64,000 nucleotides of DNA. Origin: Litorivicinus lipolyticus (GTDB lineage: Bacteria; Pseudomonadota; Gammaproteobacteria; Pseudomonadales; Litorivicinaceae). The position numbers were made by a program, and so were the translations under genes. This document shows positions 26,789 to 35,778 of the stretch, piece after piece. Under the pieces are notes generated by a model. That model searched no databases, was not told the origin of the DNA, and was given only the letters and a program-made list of their open reading frames with translations. Position 1 is the stretch's first letter; every line of letters starts with the position of its first letter. The stretch lies in contig NZ_CP045871.1 in assembly GCF_009650135.1 (NCBI RefSeq), positions 1,240,001-1,304,000 of the forward strand, given 5' to 3'.

Positions 26789-27667
26789 ATGGCCCTTCAA
26801 ATAGGCACCAATTCGTCAAGCTTGGCCGCCCAGCGCAGCTTGATTACGTCTCAATCTAACTTACAAACCAGTTTCGAACGGTTATCGTCGGGTAGCCGCA
26901 TTAATAGTGCAGCCGACGATGCCGCCGGCCTGTCGATCGCCAGCCGCCTAAAGGCCCAAGCCAGCGGTTTACAGGTCGCTCAGCGCAACGCGGCTAACGG
27001 CATTTCATTGGTCGAGACCGCGGACGCGGCGCTGGGTACCATGACGGACTTGCTGACGCGGGGACGTGATTTGGTCCTGCAGTACTCAGATGGCACCCTC
27101 AGCACCTCAGACAAGTCCGCCATCGATGCCGAGCTCGCTGACATCAACACCGAACTTGACCGGGTCCGCACGAAATCTACCTTTGCCGGGGTCAACTTGT
27201 TGGACGGGTCGTTTCCGGACGGGGCGGAGGTGTCTAACCTAGGCACCGGCGTATCCATCGCCATTGATGCAGCCGGCACCACAGTGTCTGTGGCTCTGGA
27301 TTCCACGTTAGGCGGTTATTCATTCACCACCGGAAACGAATCGGTCGGTGACAGTGCGGCCGCGGCGGGTGATGCCGCGCAGGCACTGACCAACGCCACC
27401 ACGGTGGCCACATTTGACACCTACATGAACGCGGTTAACAAGGCCCGCGCCGAATTCGGCGCCTTGGCGAACACCTTTCAATCCGCGATCGAAAACCTAG
27501 CGGCGGTTGAGCAAGGCGTGACCGCAGCGGCCGGGCGCATCATGGACACCGACTTTGCACGAGAATCGGCGGAACTCGCCAAAAATCAGATTTTACAACA
27601 GGCCGGAACCTCGATTTTGGCGCAAGCTAACCAGTCGACCCAGTCTGTATTGAGCCTGCTTCAGTAG
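26789..27667 (+). CDS. fliC: Flagellin, copy 4 of 5
   Basis: A 292-residue flagellin, longer than copies 1-3 because of a 15-20 residue larger middle (S-F-P-D-G-A-E-V-S-N-L-G-T, and A-A-A-A-G-D-A-A-Q-A-L-T). From about base 27065 to 27480 it is nearly identical to copy 5 in DNA, although the first 270 bases differ at many silent positions. It begins M-A-L-Q-I-G where the others have M-A-L-Y-I-G. AAGGAG precedes the ATG. Confidence 0.95.
   Translation: MALQIGTNSSSLAAQRSLITSQSNLQTSFERLSSGSRINSAADDAAGLSIASRLKAQASGLQVAQRNAANGISLVETADAALGTMTDLLTRGRDLVLQYSDGTLSTSDKSAIDAELADINTELDRVRTKSTFAGVNLLDGSFPDGAEVSNLGTGVSIAIDAAGTTVSVALDSTLGGYSFTTGNESVGDSAAAAGDAAQALTNATTVATFDTYMNAVNKARAEFGALANTFQSAIENLAAVEQGVTAAAGRIMDTDFARESAELAKNQILQQAGTSILAQANQSTQSVLSLLQ
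27065..27480 (+). repeat. Near-identical flagellin segment (partner at 28124-28539)
   Basis: This 416-base segment of flagellin 4 and the segment 1059 bases downstream in flagellin 5 differ at only about seven positions by direct reading. The flanking 5' and 3' coding parts differ at many third codon positions. A second identical patch of about 50 bases covers the later codons near 27555-27605 and 28614-28664. The mosaic pattern fits gene conversion. Confidence 0.85.
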
Positions 27668-27673
27668 GCCATT

Positions 27674-27701
27674 GCCGGGGGCGGCTGGCGCTGTCCCCGG
27701 C
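27674..27701 (+). other. Hairpin after flagellin 4
   Basis: GCCGGGG and CCCCGGC pair around a 14-base loop, seven bases after the stop codon, with no T run. It is probably an mRNA-stabilising or Rho-assisted end of the copies 3-4 transcript. Confidence 0.45.
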
Positions 27702-27741
27702 TGATCGAGCTACCGATTAGAAACTGGATTTAAATGCTTGC

Positions 27742-27768
27742 TAAATAAATACCTAGCTTTGCCGTAAA
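27742..27768 (+). promoter_or_regulatory. Sigma-28 promoter of flagellin 5
   Basis: TAAA, exactly 15 bases, GCCGTAAA: one of the best matches in the window. It lies 79 bases before the gene. Confidence 0.82.
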
Positions 27769-27847
27769 CCTTCGTAGGCAACTTCGCCTTGGTGTGCCAA
27801 AGGTCATCGATTGACCTGGGCCCGGAAGTCGTTACGGAGAGCAACGT

Positions 27848-28726
27848 ATGGCACTTTACATCGGTACTAATTCAGCCAGCCTGTCAGCGCAGCGCAGTCT
27901 GATCAGTTCGCAAAACAACCTTCAGACCAGTTTTGAGCGCTTGTCATCGGGCAGCCGCATTAACAGCGCAGCTGATGACGCCGCCGGGCTCGCAATCGCC
28001 AGCCGCCTAAAGGCCCAGGCCAGCGGGCTTCAGGTCGCTCAACGTAACGCCGCCAACGGCATATCCCTGGTCGAAACCGCCGATTCGGCGCTGGGCACCA
28101 TGACGGATTTGCTGACACGTGGGCGTGATTTGGTCCTGCAGTACTCAGACGGCACCCTCAGCACCTCAGACAAGTCCGCCATCGATGCCGAGCTCGCTGA
28201 CATCAACACCGAACTTGACCGTGTCCGCACGAAATCTACCTTTGCCGGGGTCAACTTGTTGGACGGATCGTTTCCGGACGGGGCGGAGGTGTCTAACCTA
28301 GGCACCGGCGTATCCATCGCCATTGATGCAGCCGGCACCACCGTGTCTGTGGCTCTGGATTCCACGTTAGGCAGTTACTCATTCACCACCGGAAACGAAT
28401 CGGTCGGTGACAGTGCGGCCGCGGCGGGTGATGCCGCGCAGGCACTGACCAACGCCACCACGGTGGCCACATTTGACACCTACATGAACGCGGTTAACAA
28501 GGCCCGCGCCGAATTCGGCGCCTTGGCGAACACCTTTCAGTCCGCGATCGAAAACTTGGCTGCGATCGAGCAGGGTGTGACCGCCGCTGCGGGACGGATC
28601 ATGGACACTGACTTTGCTCGGGAATCGGCGGAACTCGCCAAAAATCAGATTTTACAACAGGCCGGAACCTCCATTCTGGCGCAGGCCAATCAATCAACGC
28701 AGTCGGTGCTGAGCTTGCTCCAGTAA
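27848..28726 (+). CDS. fliC: Flagellin, copy 5 of 5
   Basis: A 292-residue flagellin. The first 90 residues match copy 1 (M-A-L-Y-I-G-T-N-S-A-S-L-S-A), while the middle is that of copy 4 with one amino-acid change (L-G-S-Y for L-G-G-Y). The protein therefore looks like a chimera of the two. Its own strong sigma-28 promoter and a GGAG ribosome site precede it. A ten-T run follows about 30 bases after the stop with only a weak stem. Confidence 0.95.
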   Translation: MALYIGTNSASLSAQRSLISSQNNLQTSFERLSSGSRINSAADDAAGLAIASRLKAQASGLQVAQRNAANGISLVETADSALGTMTDLLTRGRDLVLQYSDGTLSTSDKSAIDAELADINTELDRVRTKSTFAGVNLLDGSFPDGAEVSNLGTGVSIAIDAAGTTVSVALDSTLGSYSFTTGNESVGDSAAAAGDAAQALTNATTVATFDTYMNAVNKARAEFGALANTFQSAIENLAAIEQGVTAAAGRIMDTDFARESAELAKNQILQQAGTSILAQANQSTQSVLSLLQ

Positions 28727-28872
28727 CGGCGCCTAGCCTTGGCCGAGATTGAGTGTTTTTTTTTTGCATTTTGGACTAAAGCCTTGGACGCGGCGGTCGT
28801 TAACAGTACTGAGGGCATGTATTTGCCTTGATGTGGCAAGTGCACAAGACGCACAGCGACGGAAGATATTTG

Positions 28873-28910
28873 ACTGACAGCGGTCAGTGTTTTGAGAGAT
28901 ATGTCTCAAA
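28873..28910. promoter_or_regulatory. Two adjacent inverted repeats upstream of flaG
   Basis: ACTGAC-AGCG-GTCAGT (28873-28888) is followed two bases later by TTTGAGA-GATATG-TCTCAAA (28891-28910). They stand about 100 bases before flaG in the 279-base gap after flagellin 5. No clear sigma-28 or sigma-54 site was found there, so these may be operators or leader hairpins. Confidence 0.35.
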
Positions 28911-29005
28911 TGCGCTTCCCTGTAAGCCTTTAACTCTCTGGAGCCGTTCAGTTCGATCGGCACCTGATTGGCAGCTCTGGCTGTCAATTTTGACGAGGTA
29001 CAATC

Positions 29006-29341
29006 ATGAACTCCATTAACACCACTAATGTGAGTAGGGTCCCGGTCAGCAGCGCTCCTGCGGACGTGAAACCGGTAGCACAGCCTAATGTGGCGCCTAC
29101 ACCGGCGGACGCACCGTCGCAGATGCAGCTGGATCAAGTGGTCAGAAAAATTCGGTCGGCATTAGATCGTCCGGATCTTAAAGTTGGCCTTGCAGTCGAT
29201 AACAACACCGATCGGCTGGTGATCTTGGTGACCAACCCGGACTCCGGCGAACTGATCAAGACTATTCCGTCTGAGGAAGCCTTAGCGCGCTCGGAACGCA
29301 TGGAAGAAATGCGGAATCTGCTAATCAGCGACCAGGCTTAA
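29006..29341 (+). CDS. flaG: FlaG family protein
   Basis: A 111-residue cytoplasmic protein with a Pro/Ala-rich N-terminal half and the FlaG core at residues 45-95 (L-K-V-G-L-A-V-D-N-N-T-D-R-L-V-I then G-E-L-I-K-T-I-P). FlaG proteins occur between flagellin and fliD in polar flagellates and influence filament length. GAGG lies before the ATG. It is four bases from fliD. Confidence 0.9.
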   Translation: MNSINTTNVSRVPVSSAPADVKPVAQPNVAPTPADAPSQMQLDQVVRKIRSALDRPDLKVGLAVDNNTDRLVILVTNPDSGELIKTIPSEEALARSERMEEMRNLLISDQA

Positions 29342-29345
29342 TGGT

Positions 29346-30716
29346 ATGGCGATCGACTTTGGTAATACCGACTACAAGTCGCTGATCGCAAACCTGGTGG
29401 CGGCGGAGCGGAGCTCGCGATCATCCATCGTCGTGAGCAAAGCCGAAACCTATGGCAGCAAGGTCGATGCACTCGCGGCTATTAAAACTACCGTGTCGTC
29501 GTTGGGCGCGGCGGCCGGCAAACTGGATTCCTCGCTCGACTTTAAGAAATTCAACGTCACCACCTCGACCGACGGCTATGCCAACGTAATTTCCACCGGC
29601 TCTGCGCCGCCCAGCAGTCTAGATATCGAAGTGGTGGCGGTCGGCAAACCTTACCGTGGCTTGTCGTCATTTGACTTGGGCGGATCTGCATCGACCAGTG
29701 GCACCTTCTCGTTGACGGTTGGCACGGGGGCGAGCGAGCAAACCATTGCGATTGCCGGCGCTACGTCGCTGCAGGACCTGGCGAGCCAAGTCAACGCATC
29801 AGTAGACAATCCTGGCGTCCGCTTGACGGTGATCAACGATGCGGCCGGATCTTCAAAGTTATATGTTGAAAGTACCGAAATCGGTACCGTCAATGCCGTG
29901 ACCGGGATGAGTGGAACGGGTGATTTTGGTGATCTTGGCGCGCTCGACACGACCGGTTTTGACGCGGCATCCAGCGCCTCGATCAAGGTCAACGGGGTCA
30001 CCATCACCAATGACGCGAGCAACACGTTTGACAGTGCCATTTCCGGCATCACGATCGAAGCGCTTAAAGCAACCACGGGGGTGGCTGACATTCCGGCCAG
30101 CGTCCAAGTCGACGTTAGCCGAGATAAGGAAAGCGTCACCGCCGCCGTCAGCGCTTTTGTGCTGGCCTACAATGAACTTCGTTCCGAAATCCGTGAGGGC
30201 CTTAGCTACGACGTGGACACTCAGTCCGCCGGCACGCTTTACGGCGAAAGCCGTATCAAGCAATTAGAGCGCGAACTGACGGCATTAATGAGCAACACCT
30301 TTGGCCTGACCGGTGGCGACTTTACCAGCGCTACACAGCTTGGCATCAGCTTCGATAAAGCCGGCAACCTAACGCTAGATACTGACAAGCTCGACAGTGC
30401 ATTGGACACCGACTTCAATGAAGTGGTCGCCATGTTTGCCGGCGCCTCGTCGGGCCAAGGGGTCACCGAGGGGTTGGCCGACGTATTCGCCGACATGGCC
30501 GATCGATACAGCCAATTTAATGGCTACCTAGACAGCCGCCGCACGGCACTGCTGGACTCACTGGACCAGCTTCAATCCAAGCAGGACCGCATCGACCTGC
30601 AGTTACTGGGCTATGAAGCCGTGCTGGTTAAGCAGTTCGCGGCGCTCGAAGCGCTGCAGTCTCAGATCGAGGGCACGTCAAGCTTTCTCGACAGTCAGTT
30701 CAACGGTACAGACTAA
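29346..30716 (+). CDS. fliD: FliD, filament cap protein
   Basis: A 456-residue cap with the conserved N-terminal FliD_N region (residues 10-105: Y-K-S-L-I-A-N-L-V-A-A-E-R) and the C-terminal D0/D1 helices (Y-L-D-S-R-R-T-A-L-L-D-S-L). The pentameric cap at the filament tip folds exported flagellins into place. The start is set close to the flaG stop with no strong ribosome site, so coupling to flaG is likely. Confidence 0.95.
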   Translation: MAIDFGNTDYKSLIANLVAAERSSRSSIVVSKAETYGSKVDALAAIKTTVSSLGAAAGKLDSSLDFKKFNVTTSTDGYANVISTGSAPPSSLDIEVVAVGKPYRGLSSFDLGGSASTSGTFSLTVGTGASEQTIAIAGATSLQDLASQVNASVDNPGVRLTVINDAAGSSKLYVESTEIGTVNAVTGMSGTGDFGDLGALDTTGFDAASSASIKVNGVTITNDASNTFDSAISGITIEALKATTGVADIPASVQVDVSRDKESVTAAVSAFVLAYNELRSEIREGLSYDVDTQSAGTLYGESRIKQLERELTALMSNTFGLTGGDFTSATQLGISFDKAGNLTLDTDKLDSALDTDFNEVVAMFAGASSGQGVTEGLADVFADMADRYSQFNGYLDSRRTALLDSLDQLQSKQDRIDLQLLGYEAVLVKQFAALEALQSQIEGTSSFLDSQFNGTD

Positions 30717-30745
30717 TTTAGTTGTACCTGAGTGGCAGTTCGCGC

Positions 30746-30772
30746 TTAAGCAAACACCGGGTTCGCCGATAA
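30746..30772 (+). promoter_or_regulatory. Sigma-28 promoter of fliS
   Basis: TTAA, 15 bases, GCCGATAA. The -10 block is the exact consensus and the -35 has one change. It stands between fliD and fliS, 38 bases before fliS. Confidence 0.72.
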
Positions 30773-30809
30773 CCTTATTACGCAAACTAATGACTCAGGA
30801 GTCGCTCAC

Positions 30810-31205
30810 GTGACTGGAACACTTGCAGCCAAGGCCTACTCGAATGTAAATGTCAGCAGCCAATCGGGGGCCAGCAAATCGCGTTTAATCTTAATGCTAT
30901 TAGACGGCGCTCTTGCGCGAATGGGCGCGGGTGAAGCGGCAATCCAGCGCAAGGACTTCGAAGCCAAGGCGACCAATTTGACCCGGGCGATGGACATTAC
31001 GCTGGCATTGAAAGCGAGCTTGGATATGGAATCAGGCGGCAAGTTGGCCAGAAACCTCAAAAACGTATACGACTTCGTCGAACGGACTTTGCTACTGGTA
31101 ATCGCACGCAACGACCTCGAAAAACTAGCCCAGTGTCGCCTGCACCTCAACACTATTCGCGAAGGGTGGGTCACGGTTGTCGATTCTGAACTTAACCCAG
31201 GCTAA
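30810..31205 (+). CDS. fliS: FliS, flagellin export chaperone
   Basis: A 131-residue helical protein with the FliS features A-Y-S-N-V-N-V near the start and L-I-L-M-L-L-D-G-A-L. It binds the flagellin C-terminus in the cytoplasm and prevents early polymerisation. It starts at a GTG after CAGGAG. With five flagellins in the cell it must serve all of them, and their C-termini are almost identical. Confidence 0.94.
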   Translation: MTGTLAAKAYSNVNVSSQSGASKSRLILMLLDGALARMGAGEAAIQRKDFEAKATNLTRAMDITLALKASLDMESGGKLARNLKNVYDFVERTLLLVIARNDLEKLAQCRLHLNTIREGWVTVVDSELNPG

Positions 31206-31470
31206 ACGCGCATTGGTCGACATGCTCATTTGTGTCGATAAAAATGAGCTGGACCAAGCGGCCAGGCACGATTCGGATATCGTTCGCTACCTGACTGGAT
31301 GCGACAAATCCGCCCCGGAAATACGCCAGTTTGTTTCTGATCTGATGTCCGCCTACGAGCGATTGCAGGGGCAACTTAGCGCCGCCGCTATCGACGCGCG
31401 GGCCGAGACGCTTCGATCAACAAAAGCCAAGAAATCGGTTACTGCCTACCAAAAAGCGTCACGGTACTAG
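31177..31470 (+). CDS. fliT: FliT-like flagellar chaperone
   Basis: A 97-residue helical, charged protein in the position of fliT after fliS. Similarity to FliT is too weak to assign by motif, so the call rests on place, size and helix pattern. FliT-type proteins bind FliD or the export ATPase. The likely start is a TTG overlapping fliS by 29 bases; an ATG at 31222 would give an 82-residue form. The last ten residues are Lys/Ala-rich. Confidence 0.55.
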   Translation: MSILNLTQAKRALVDMLICVDKNELDQAARHDSDIVRYLTGCDKSAPEIRQFVSDLMSAYERLQGQLSAAAIDARAETLRSTKAKKSVTAYQKASRY

Positions 31471-31487
31471 GTTTCAGCGTCAACCTT

Positions 31488-31515
31488 TTGACAATCCTTA
31501 ACTGACTGCTAGATT
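31488..31515 (+). promoter_or_regulatory. Sigma-70-type promoter of flrA
   Basis: TTGACA (31488) and TAGATT (31510) with a 16-base spacer, 24 bases before the ATG. It is the only flagellar operon here with a clear housekeeping-type promoter, fitting the top of the hierarchy. Confidence 0.65.
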
Positions 31516-31538
31516 CAAATCATAACTAAGGAAGGTCA

Positions 31539-32984
31539 ATGGCCCACCAACATGCACTCTTGCTGATCGACAACGACGCTGCCAGCGCACGTGACCGCTC
31601 CTTGCTCATGGACTTTGTCGGTGAATCCTATGCACTCGCCGAATCCCATAATTGGGAAGAGTGCGCGGCGCCCATCGGCGGCATTGAAAACGTCCGCATG
31701 ACCATCATTAGCCGCGTTTCACATTCAAAATTGGCGCCACTGCTGACTGCGATTTTAGACGCCGACCCGACCATGCCGTTCGTCCGCATCGGCGATCATG
31801 ACCTATCCGGCGTCTCGGACCCGGTCAGACGTGCCTGCATCGCACGGATTGACGAAAAAGGCGGGTACAACCAATGGGTCGACGCCACCCACCGCGCCCA
31901 GGTCTACCGCGAACACCTGGCACGCGCGGCTAGCACCGAACGCCGCGAAGTGCACCTGTTTCGATCCTTAGTCGGCACCAGCCGCGTCATCTGCGATGTC
32001 CGTGAAATGATGGGCCGAGTCGCCGATTCCGACGCCACCGTCTTGGTGTTGGGTGAATCCGGCACCGGCAAGGAAGTCGTTGCGCGCAACCTGCACTACA
32101 ACAGCAGCCGCAAAGACAAACCCTTTGTACCGGTCAACTGCGGGGCGATACCGGCCGAGCTGCTAGAGTCCGAACTGTTTGGTCACGAAAAGGGCGCCTT
32201 TACCGGGGCCTTCAGCGCGCGGACCGGGCGTTTCGAGCTGGCCCAGGGCGGCACCTTATTTTTAGATGAGATCGGTGATATGCCGCTGACCATGCAGGTC
32301 AAGTTGTTGCGGGTTTTGCAGGAACGCACCTTTGAACGCGTCGGCGGCAACAAGGTCATCAAGGCCGATGTGCGCATTATTGCGGCCACTCACCGCAACC
32401 TGGAAGACATGGTCCGCGACGGAAAATTCCGCGAAGACCTGTATTACCGCCTTAACGTATTCCCAATTGAAATGCCGGCATTGCGTCAGCGCACCGAGGA
32501 CTTGCCACTGTTATTGCAGGATCTGATGCGACGGCTGGAAACCGAGGGCCGTGGCAGTATTAAATTTAACAGCGTGGCGCTAATGAGCCTGACCCACCAC
32601 GCCTGGCCCGGTAACGTGCGCGAGCTGGCTAACCTGATAGAGCGGTTGGCGATCATGCATCCGTATGGGGTCATTGGCCTCAAAGAATTGCCGACCAAGT
32701 TCCGTTATATCGAAGACGATGATGCCGAAGAAGCGGCCATTATTGAGGCGGCCAAGACTCAGGGCGCGCGCGCCTCGGTCAGCACCGATCCCAGCGCCGG
32801 GCACACCTTGCCGGTCACTGGCATGGACTTGAAACACTACCTGGCGGACATTGAAAAGACCCTGATCGAGCAGGCCCTGGACGACGCCCACGGCGTTGTC
32901 GCACGGGCCGCCGAGCGTCTGAAGCTGCGCCGAACTACGCTGGTCGAAAAAATGCGCAAATACGAACTTAGCGCCGAAAAATAG
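31539..32984 (+). CDS. flrA: FlrA/FleQ, sigma-54-dependent flagellar master regulator
   Basis: A 481-residue enhancer-binding protein. Residues 1-125 form a FleQ-type receiver-like domain. The AAA+ domain begins near 140, with Walker A at residues 172-179 (G-E-S-G-T-G-K-E), the sigma-54-contacting G-A-F-T-G-A at 219-224 and [10 protein letters not shown] Fis-type helix-turn-helix lies at about 450-475. In relatives it starts the flagellar cascade and can respond to c-di-GMP and the partner FleN. Its own promoter looks sigma-70-like. Confidence 0.95.
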   Translation: MAHQHALLLIDNDAASARDRSLLMDFVGESYALAESHNWEECAAPIGGIENVRMTIISRVSHSKLAPLLTAILDADPTMPFVRIGDHDLSGVSDPVRRACIARIDEKGGYNQWVDATHRAQVYREHLARAASTERREVHLFRSLVGTSRVICDVREMMGRVADSDATVLVLGESGTGKEVVARNLHYNSSRKDKPFVPVNCGAIPAELLESELFGHEKGAFTGAFSARTGRFELAQGGTLFLDEIGDMPLTMQVKLLRVLQERTFERVGGNKVIKADVRIIAATHRNLEDMVRDGKFREDLYYRLNVFPIEMPALRQRTEDLPLLLQDLMRRLETEGRGSIKFNSVALMSLTHHAWPGNVRELANLIERLAIMHPYGVIGLKELPTKFRYIEDDDAEEAAIIEAAKTQGARASVSTDPSAGHTLPVTGMDLKHYLADIEKTLIEQALDDAHGVVARAAERLKLRRTTLVEKMRKYELSAEK

Positions 32985-32986
32985 AC

Positions 32987-33002
32987 TGGCACGCATCCTG
33001 CT
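32987..33002 (+). promoter_or_regulatory. Sigma-54 promoter of flrBC
   Basis: TGGCACGCATCCTGCT has -24 GG at 32988 and -12 GC at 33000, ten bases between. It lies just after the flrA stop and 41 bases before flrB, so FlrA should directly activate flrBC. Confidence 0.88.
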
Positions 33003-33042
33003 TTGACATTGCCTAAGTATCCGATTTTTGACGGGGTAGGGA

Positions 33043-34053
33043 ATGTCCAATTTAGCAGTGCTGACACCGACGCAGTCCAACTCGCGCTTCGATTCGCTGA
33101 TCCATGTATTGCCCGACGCGGTATTGGTGGTCGGTGCGGATGGTCGTGTTGAGCAACAAAACCCAGCCGCGTTTGAATTGCTCGGCACCAGCCTCCTCGG
33201 TGACCTGTGGTCCGACGCGATCGGCCACTTATTCGCCCCCAAGCCCGATGATGGCCACGAAATATCCTTGGCCAATGGCCGCCAGGTGTCCCTGAAAACG
33301 GTTGCGCTCCCGGCCGGTGATGGTCAGCTGGTGGTCATGACGGACATGAGTCAAACCCGAGCGCTGCAACGCGCGCGCGCTCATCAAGACCGGCTCGCGC
33401 AGATGGGCCAGATGGCCGCGTCCTTGGCTCACCAAATTCGAACACCGCTATCGACAGCGATGTTGTACGCCGAACAATTAAATGCGCCACACCTGATGGC
33501 CGACCAGCGTAAACGCTTTGCCGGCCGGCTGTCCGCCAGCCTCAGCGGCCTGTCGGCGCAGCTGGACGACATGCTCAGCTATTCCCGGGGCGAGTTAAAA
33601 CGTGACGATAGGCTGAGCGTTAGTGAATTTTGGCGCGCACTGCGCACCAGCATTGGCAGTCAGTTACCCGCCACCGCACGCGCCACCTATGCGCTGGATG
33701 ACAGTTTACGCCCGATTCAGATCGCCAAAAGCGCGCTGACCGGTGCACTGCTCAATCTGGTGCGTAACAGCATTCAAGTCGCCGACGGGCGGGGCCGTCT
33801 GTTGCAGCTAATGCTGCGTGGGCGGATCGAGGGCGACACCTTGGTGCTGACCTTGACGGATAACGCCGGCGGCCTGCAGGGGATTAATGCGCGCGAGTTG
33901 ATGCAGCCCTTCAAAACAGCCCGTAAGGGCGGTACGGGTTTGGGGCTATGTGTCGCCGACGGCATTATCCAGGCCCACCAAGGCAGTCTGCACATCCGCG
34001 AGATCGGTGATGGCGTTCGGGTCGACGTGCGTGTGCCGCTGGAGGTTGGATGA
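33043..34053 (+). CDS. flrB: FlrB/FleS, flagellar sensor kinase
   Basis: A 336-residue soluble histidine kinase with a PAS domain (residues 15-100), an H-box with His130 (S-L-A-H-Q-I-R-T-P-L) and an ATP-binding domain ending in G-G-T-G-L-G-L-C-V-A-D-G. There are no membrane segments. It phosphorylates FlrC in response to an internal assembly cue not visible here. It overlaps flrC by four bases. Confidence 0.95.
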   Translation: MSNLAVLTPTQSNSRFDSLIHVLPDAVLVVGADGRVEQQNPAAFELLGTSLLGDLWSDAIGHLFAPKPDDGHEISLANGRQVSLKTVALPAGDGQLVVMTDMSQTRALQRARAHQDRLAQMGQMAASLAHQIRTPLSTAMLYAEQLNAPHLMADQRKRFAGRLSASLSGLSAQLDDMLSYSRGELKRDDRLSVSEFWRALRTSIGSQLPATARATYALDDSLRPIQIAKSALTGALLNLVRNSIQVADGRGRLLQLMLRGRIEGDTLVLTLTDNAGGLQGINARELMQPFKTARKGGTGLGLCVADGIIQAHQGSLHIREIGDGVRVDVRVPLEVG

Positions 34054-35348
34054 GCCGCATTCTATTGATCGAAGACGATCCGGCTTTAGCCGAGGCACTG
34101 TCCGACATACTGTCAATCCAAGGCCATAGGGTCGATCATTGCGACACCGTCAGTGCCGGGATCGCGGCGCTGGGCGAAGCGGACTTGGTGTTGAGCGATA
34201 TTAATTTGGGTCACGGGCCGGATGGCTTTGATGTACTGCGCGCCGCCGCAACCGCTGCGCCGGGCACACCGGTGGTGTTAATGACCGCCTACAGCGACGT
34301 CCGCGGGGCAGTCAATGCGATCCAACTCGGCGCGCGCGATTACTTGGCCAAACCGTTCAAACCCTCAGATCTGGCGCGCATCATCGAGCGCCATACCCAT
34401 GCCAGTCAAAGCGAGCCGATCGCCGCATCTGAGGCGGCGAAACAGGTGCTGCTATTGGCCAAACGTATCGCCGCCAGCGACGCCACCGTCATGGTCAGCG
34501 GCGCGTCCGGCACCGGCAAAGAGGTCCTAGCGCGCTATGTCCACCAGCACTCCAAGCGGGCCGGCCAACCCTTTGTCGCCATCAACTGCGCGGCGATTCC
34601 GGACAACCTGTTAGAGGCGACCCTGTTTGGCTACGAAAAAGGTGCTTTTACCGGCGCAGTCAAACGCATGGCCGGTAAGTTCGAACAGGCCTGCGGCGGC
34701 ACCTTGCTGCTGGACGAGATCACCGAGATGGATATCGCACTGCAATCAAAATTGCTACGGGTGCTGCAAGAACGTGAAGTCGAGCGACTTGGGTCAACCC
34801 AGCCGATAGCGGTTGACGTGCGCATCATTGCCACCAGCAACCGGGTGCTGGCGGACGCGGTTAGTGACGGAGTGCTGCGCGAAGACCTCTATTATCGCCT
34901 GAATGTAATGCCGCTGGCGTGGCCGGTTTTGGCCGAACGCCGGGGGGACATTGAGCCTTTGGCACAACACTGTTTGGCCAAACATGCGGCCCAATCCGGT
35001 GTTCCCCAGCCAACCTTGAGCGCCGCGGCGATTCGCCGTCTGATTGCCCATGACTGGCCGGGCAATGTGCGCGAACTGGACAACGTCATGCACCGCGCGC
35101 TGGTGCTGTCGGTCAACGGCGTGGTTGAGGCTGCGGATTTGCTGATGGATTCGGCGCCCGTCACCGCCAACGAATCGGCACCCGTTGAACTGGCCCAGTC
35201 CAACCAGCTGTCCGAGTGGCACAGTCTAAAAGCCGCGCTGATCGCCGAGAACGGACGCAAAGAACGCGCCGCGCAACGGTTAGGTATCAGCCCACGCACG
35301 CTGCGCCACAAACTGGCGAAATATCGCGAGCAGGGCATGACCCTCTAA
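34050..35348 (+). CDS. flrC: FlrC/FleR, sigma-54-dependent response regulator
   Basis: A 432-residue NtrC-type regulator. The receiver domain carries Asp8/Asp9 and phospho-acceptor Asp50. Walker A is at 151-158 (G-A-S-G-T-G-K-E), G-A-F-T-G-A at 198-203, and a Fis-type helix-turn-helix closes the chain (A-A-Q-R-L-G-I-S-P-R-T-L-R). Phosphorylated FlrC activates the sigma-54 structural operons. It is coupled to flrB by a four-base overlap. Confidence 0.95.
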   Translation: MSRILLIEDDPALAEALSDILSIQGHRVDHCDTVSAGIAALGEADLVLSDINLGHGPDGFDVLRAAATAAPGTPVVLMTAYSDVRGAVNAIQLGARDYLAKPFKPSDLARIIERHTHASQSEPIAASEAAKQVLLLAKRIAASDATVMVSGASGTGKEVLARYVHQHSKRAGQPFVAINCAAIPDNLLEATLFGYEKGAFTGAVKRMAGKFEQACGGTLLLDEITEMDIALQSKLLRVLQEREVERLGSTQPIAVDVRIIATSNRVLADAVSDGVLREDLYYRLNVMPLAWPVLAERRGDIEPLAQHCLAKHAAQSGVPQPTLSAAAIRRLIAHDWPGNVRELDNVMHRALVLSVNGVVEAADLLMDSAPVTANESAPVELAQSNQLSEWHSLKAALIAENGRKERAAQRLGISPRTLRHKLAKYREQGMTL

Positions 35349-35352
35349 ACTT

Positions 35353-35368
35353 GGCACACAACCTGCAT
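35353..35368 (+). promoter_or_regulatory. Sigma-54 promoter of fliEFGHIJ
   Basis: TGGCACACAACCTGCA has GG at 35354 and GC at 35366. It begins five bases after the flrC stop and lies 40 bases before fliE. Confidence 0.88.
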
Positions 35369-35407
35369 TGTTCTGACTACGAGAGAAAACCGTCAGGAGA
35401 ATGACAC

Positions 35408-35767
35408 ATGGTTGAACGCGCCGACATTTCTAGTGTGTTAACCCAGATCCGGAGCATGCAGTCGCAAATGCCGCGACCCGAGGGCGTCACCTCCCCGATC
35501 AAACCGGGCGTCAACGGTGTCTCTTCGACGCAAAAAACCAACGCTCCCGGGTTCGGTGAAATGATGACGAATGCCATCAACGAAGTGAACGGCCTCTCAA
35601 AATCCTCTGGCGAACTGCAGAACTCGTACATGCGCGGTGACGAAGGTGTCGACCTGGCGCGCGTTATGATCGCGATGAACAAATCCAGTGTCGCCACGGA
35701 AGCGCTGATCCAAGGGCGTAATCGCCTGGTTCAAGCATACGAATCCATCATGAAAATGCCCATTTAA
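35408..35767 (+). CDS. fliE: FliE, MS-ring/rod adaptor
   Basis: A 119-residue protein with the FliE signature in its second half (F-G-E-M-M-T-N-A-I-N-E-V-N, D-L-A-R-V-M-I-A-M-N-K-S-S-V). It joins the MS ring to the rod. CAGGAG lies before the ATG. It is the first gene of the fliEFGHIJ operon. Confidence 0.95.
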   Translation: MVERADISSVLTQIRSMQSQMPRPEGVTSPIKPGVNGVSSTQKTNAPGFGEMMTNAINEVNGLSKSSGELQNSYMRGDEGVDLARVMIAMNKSSVATEALIQGRNRLVQAYESIMKMPI

Positions 35768-35778
35768 GGATCTGACCC

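Noticed and set aside
24732..28726. Invertible flagellin phase-variation switch
   Set aside because: All five flagellins lie on one strand, no recombinase gene is near, and the inverted repeats seen are short local hairpins rather than recombination sites flanking a segment.
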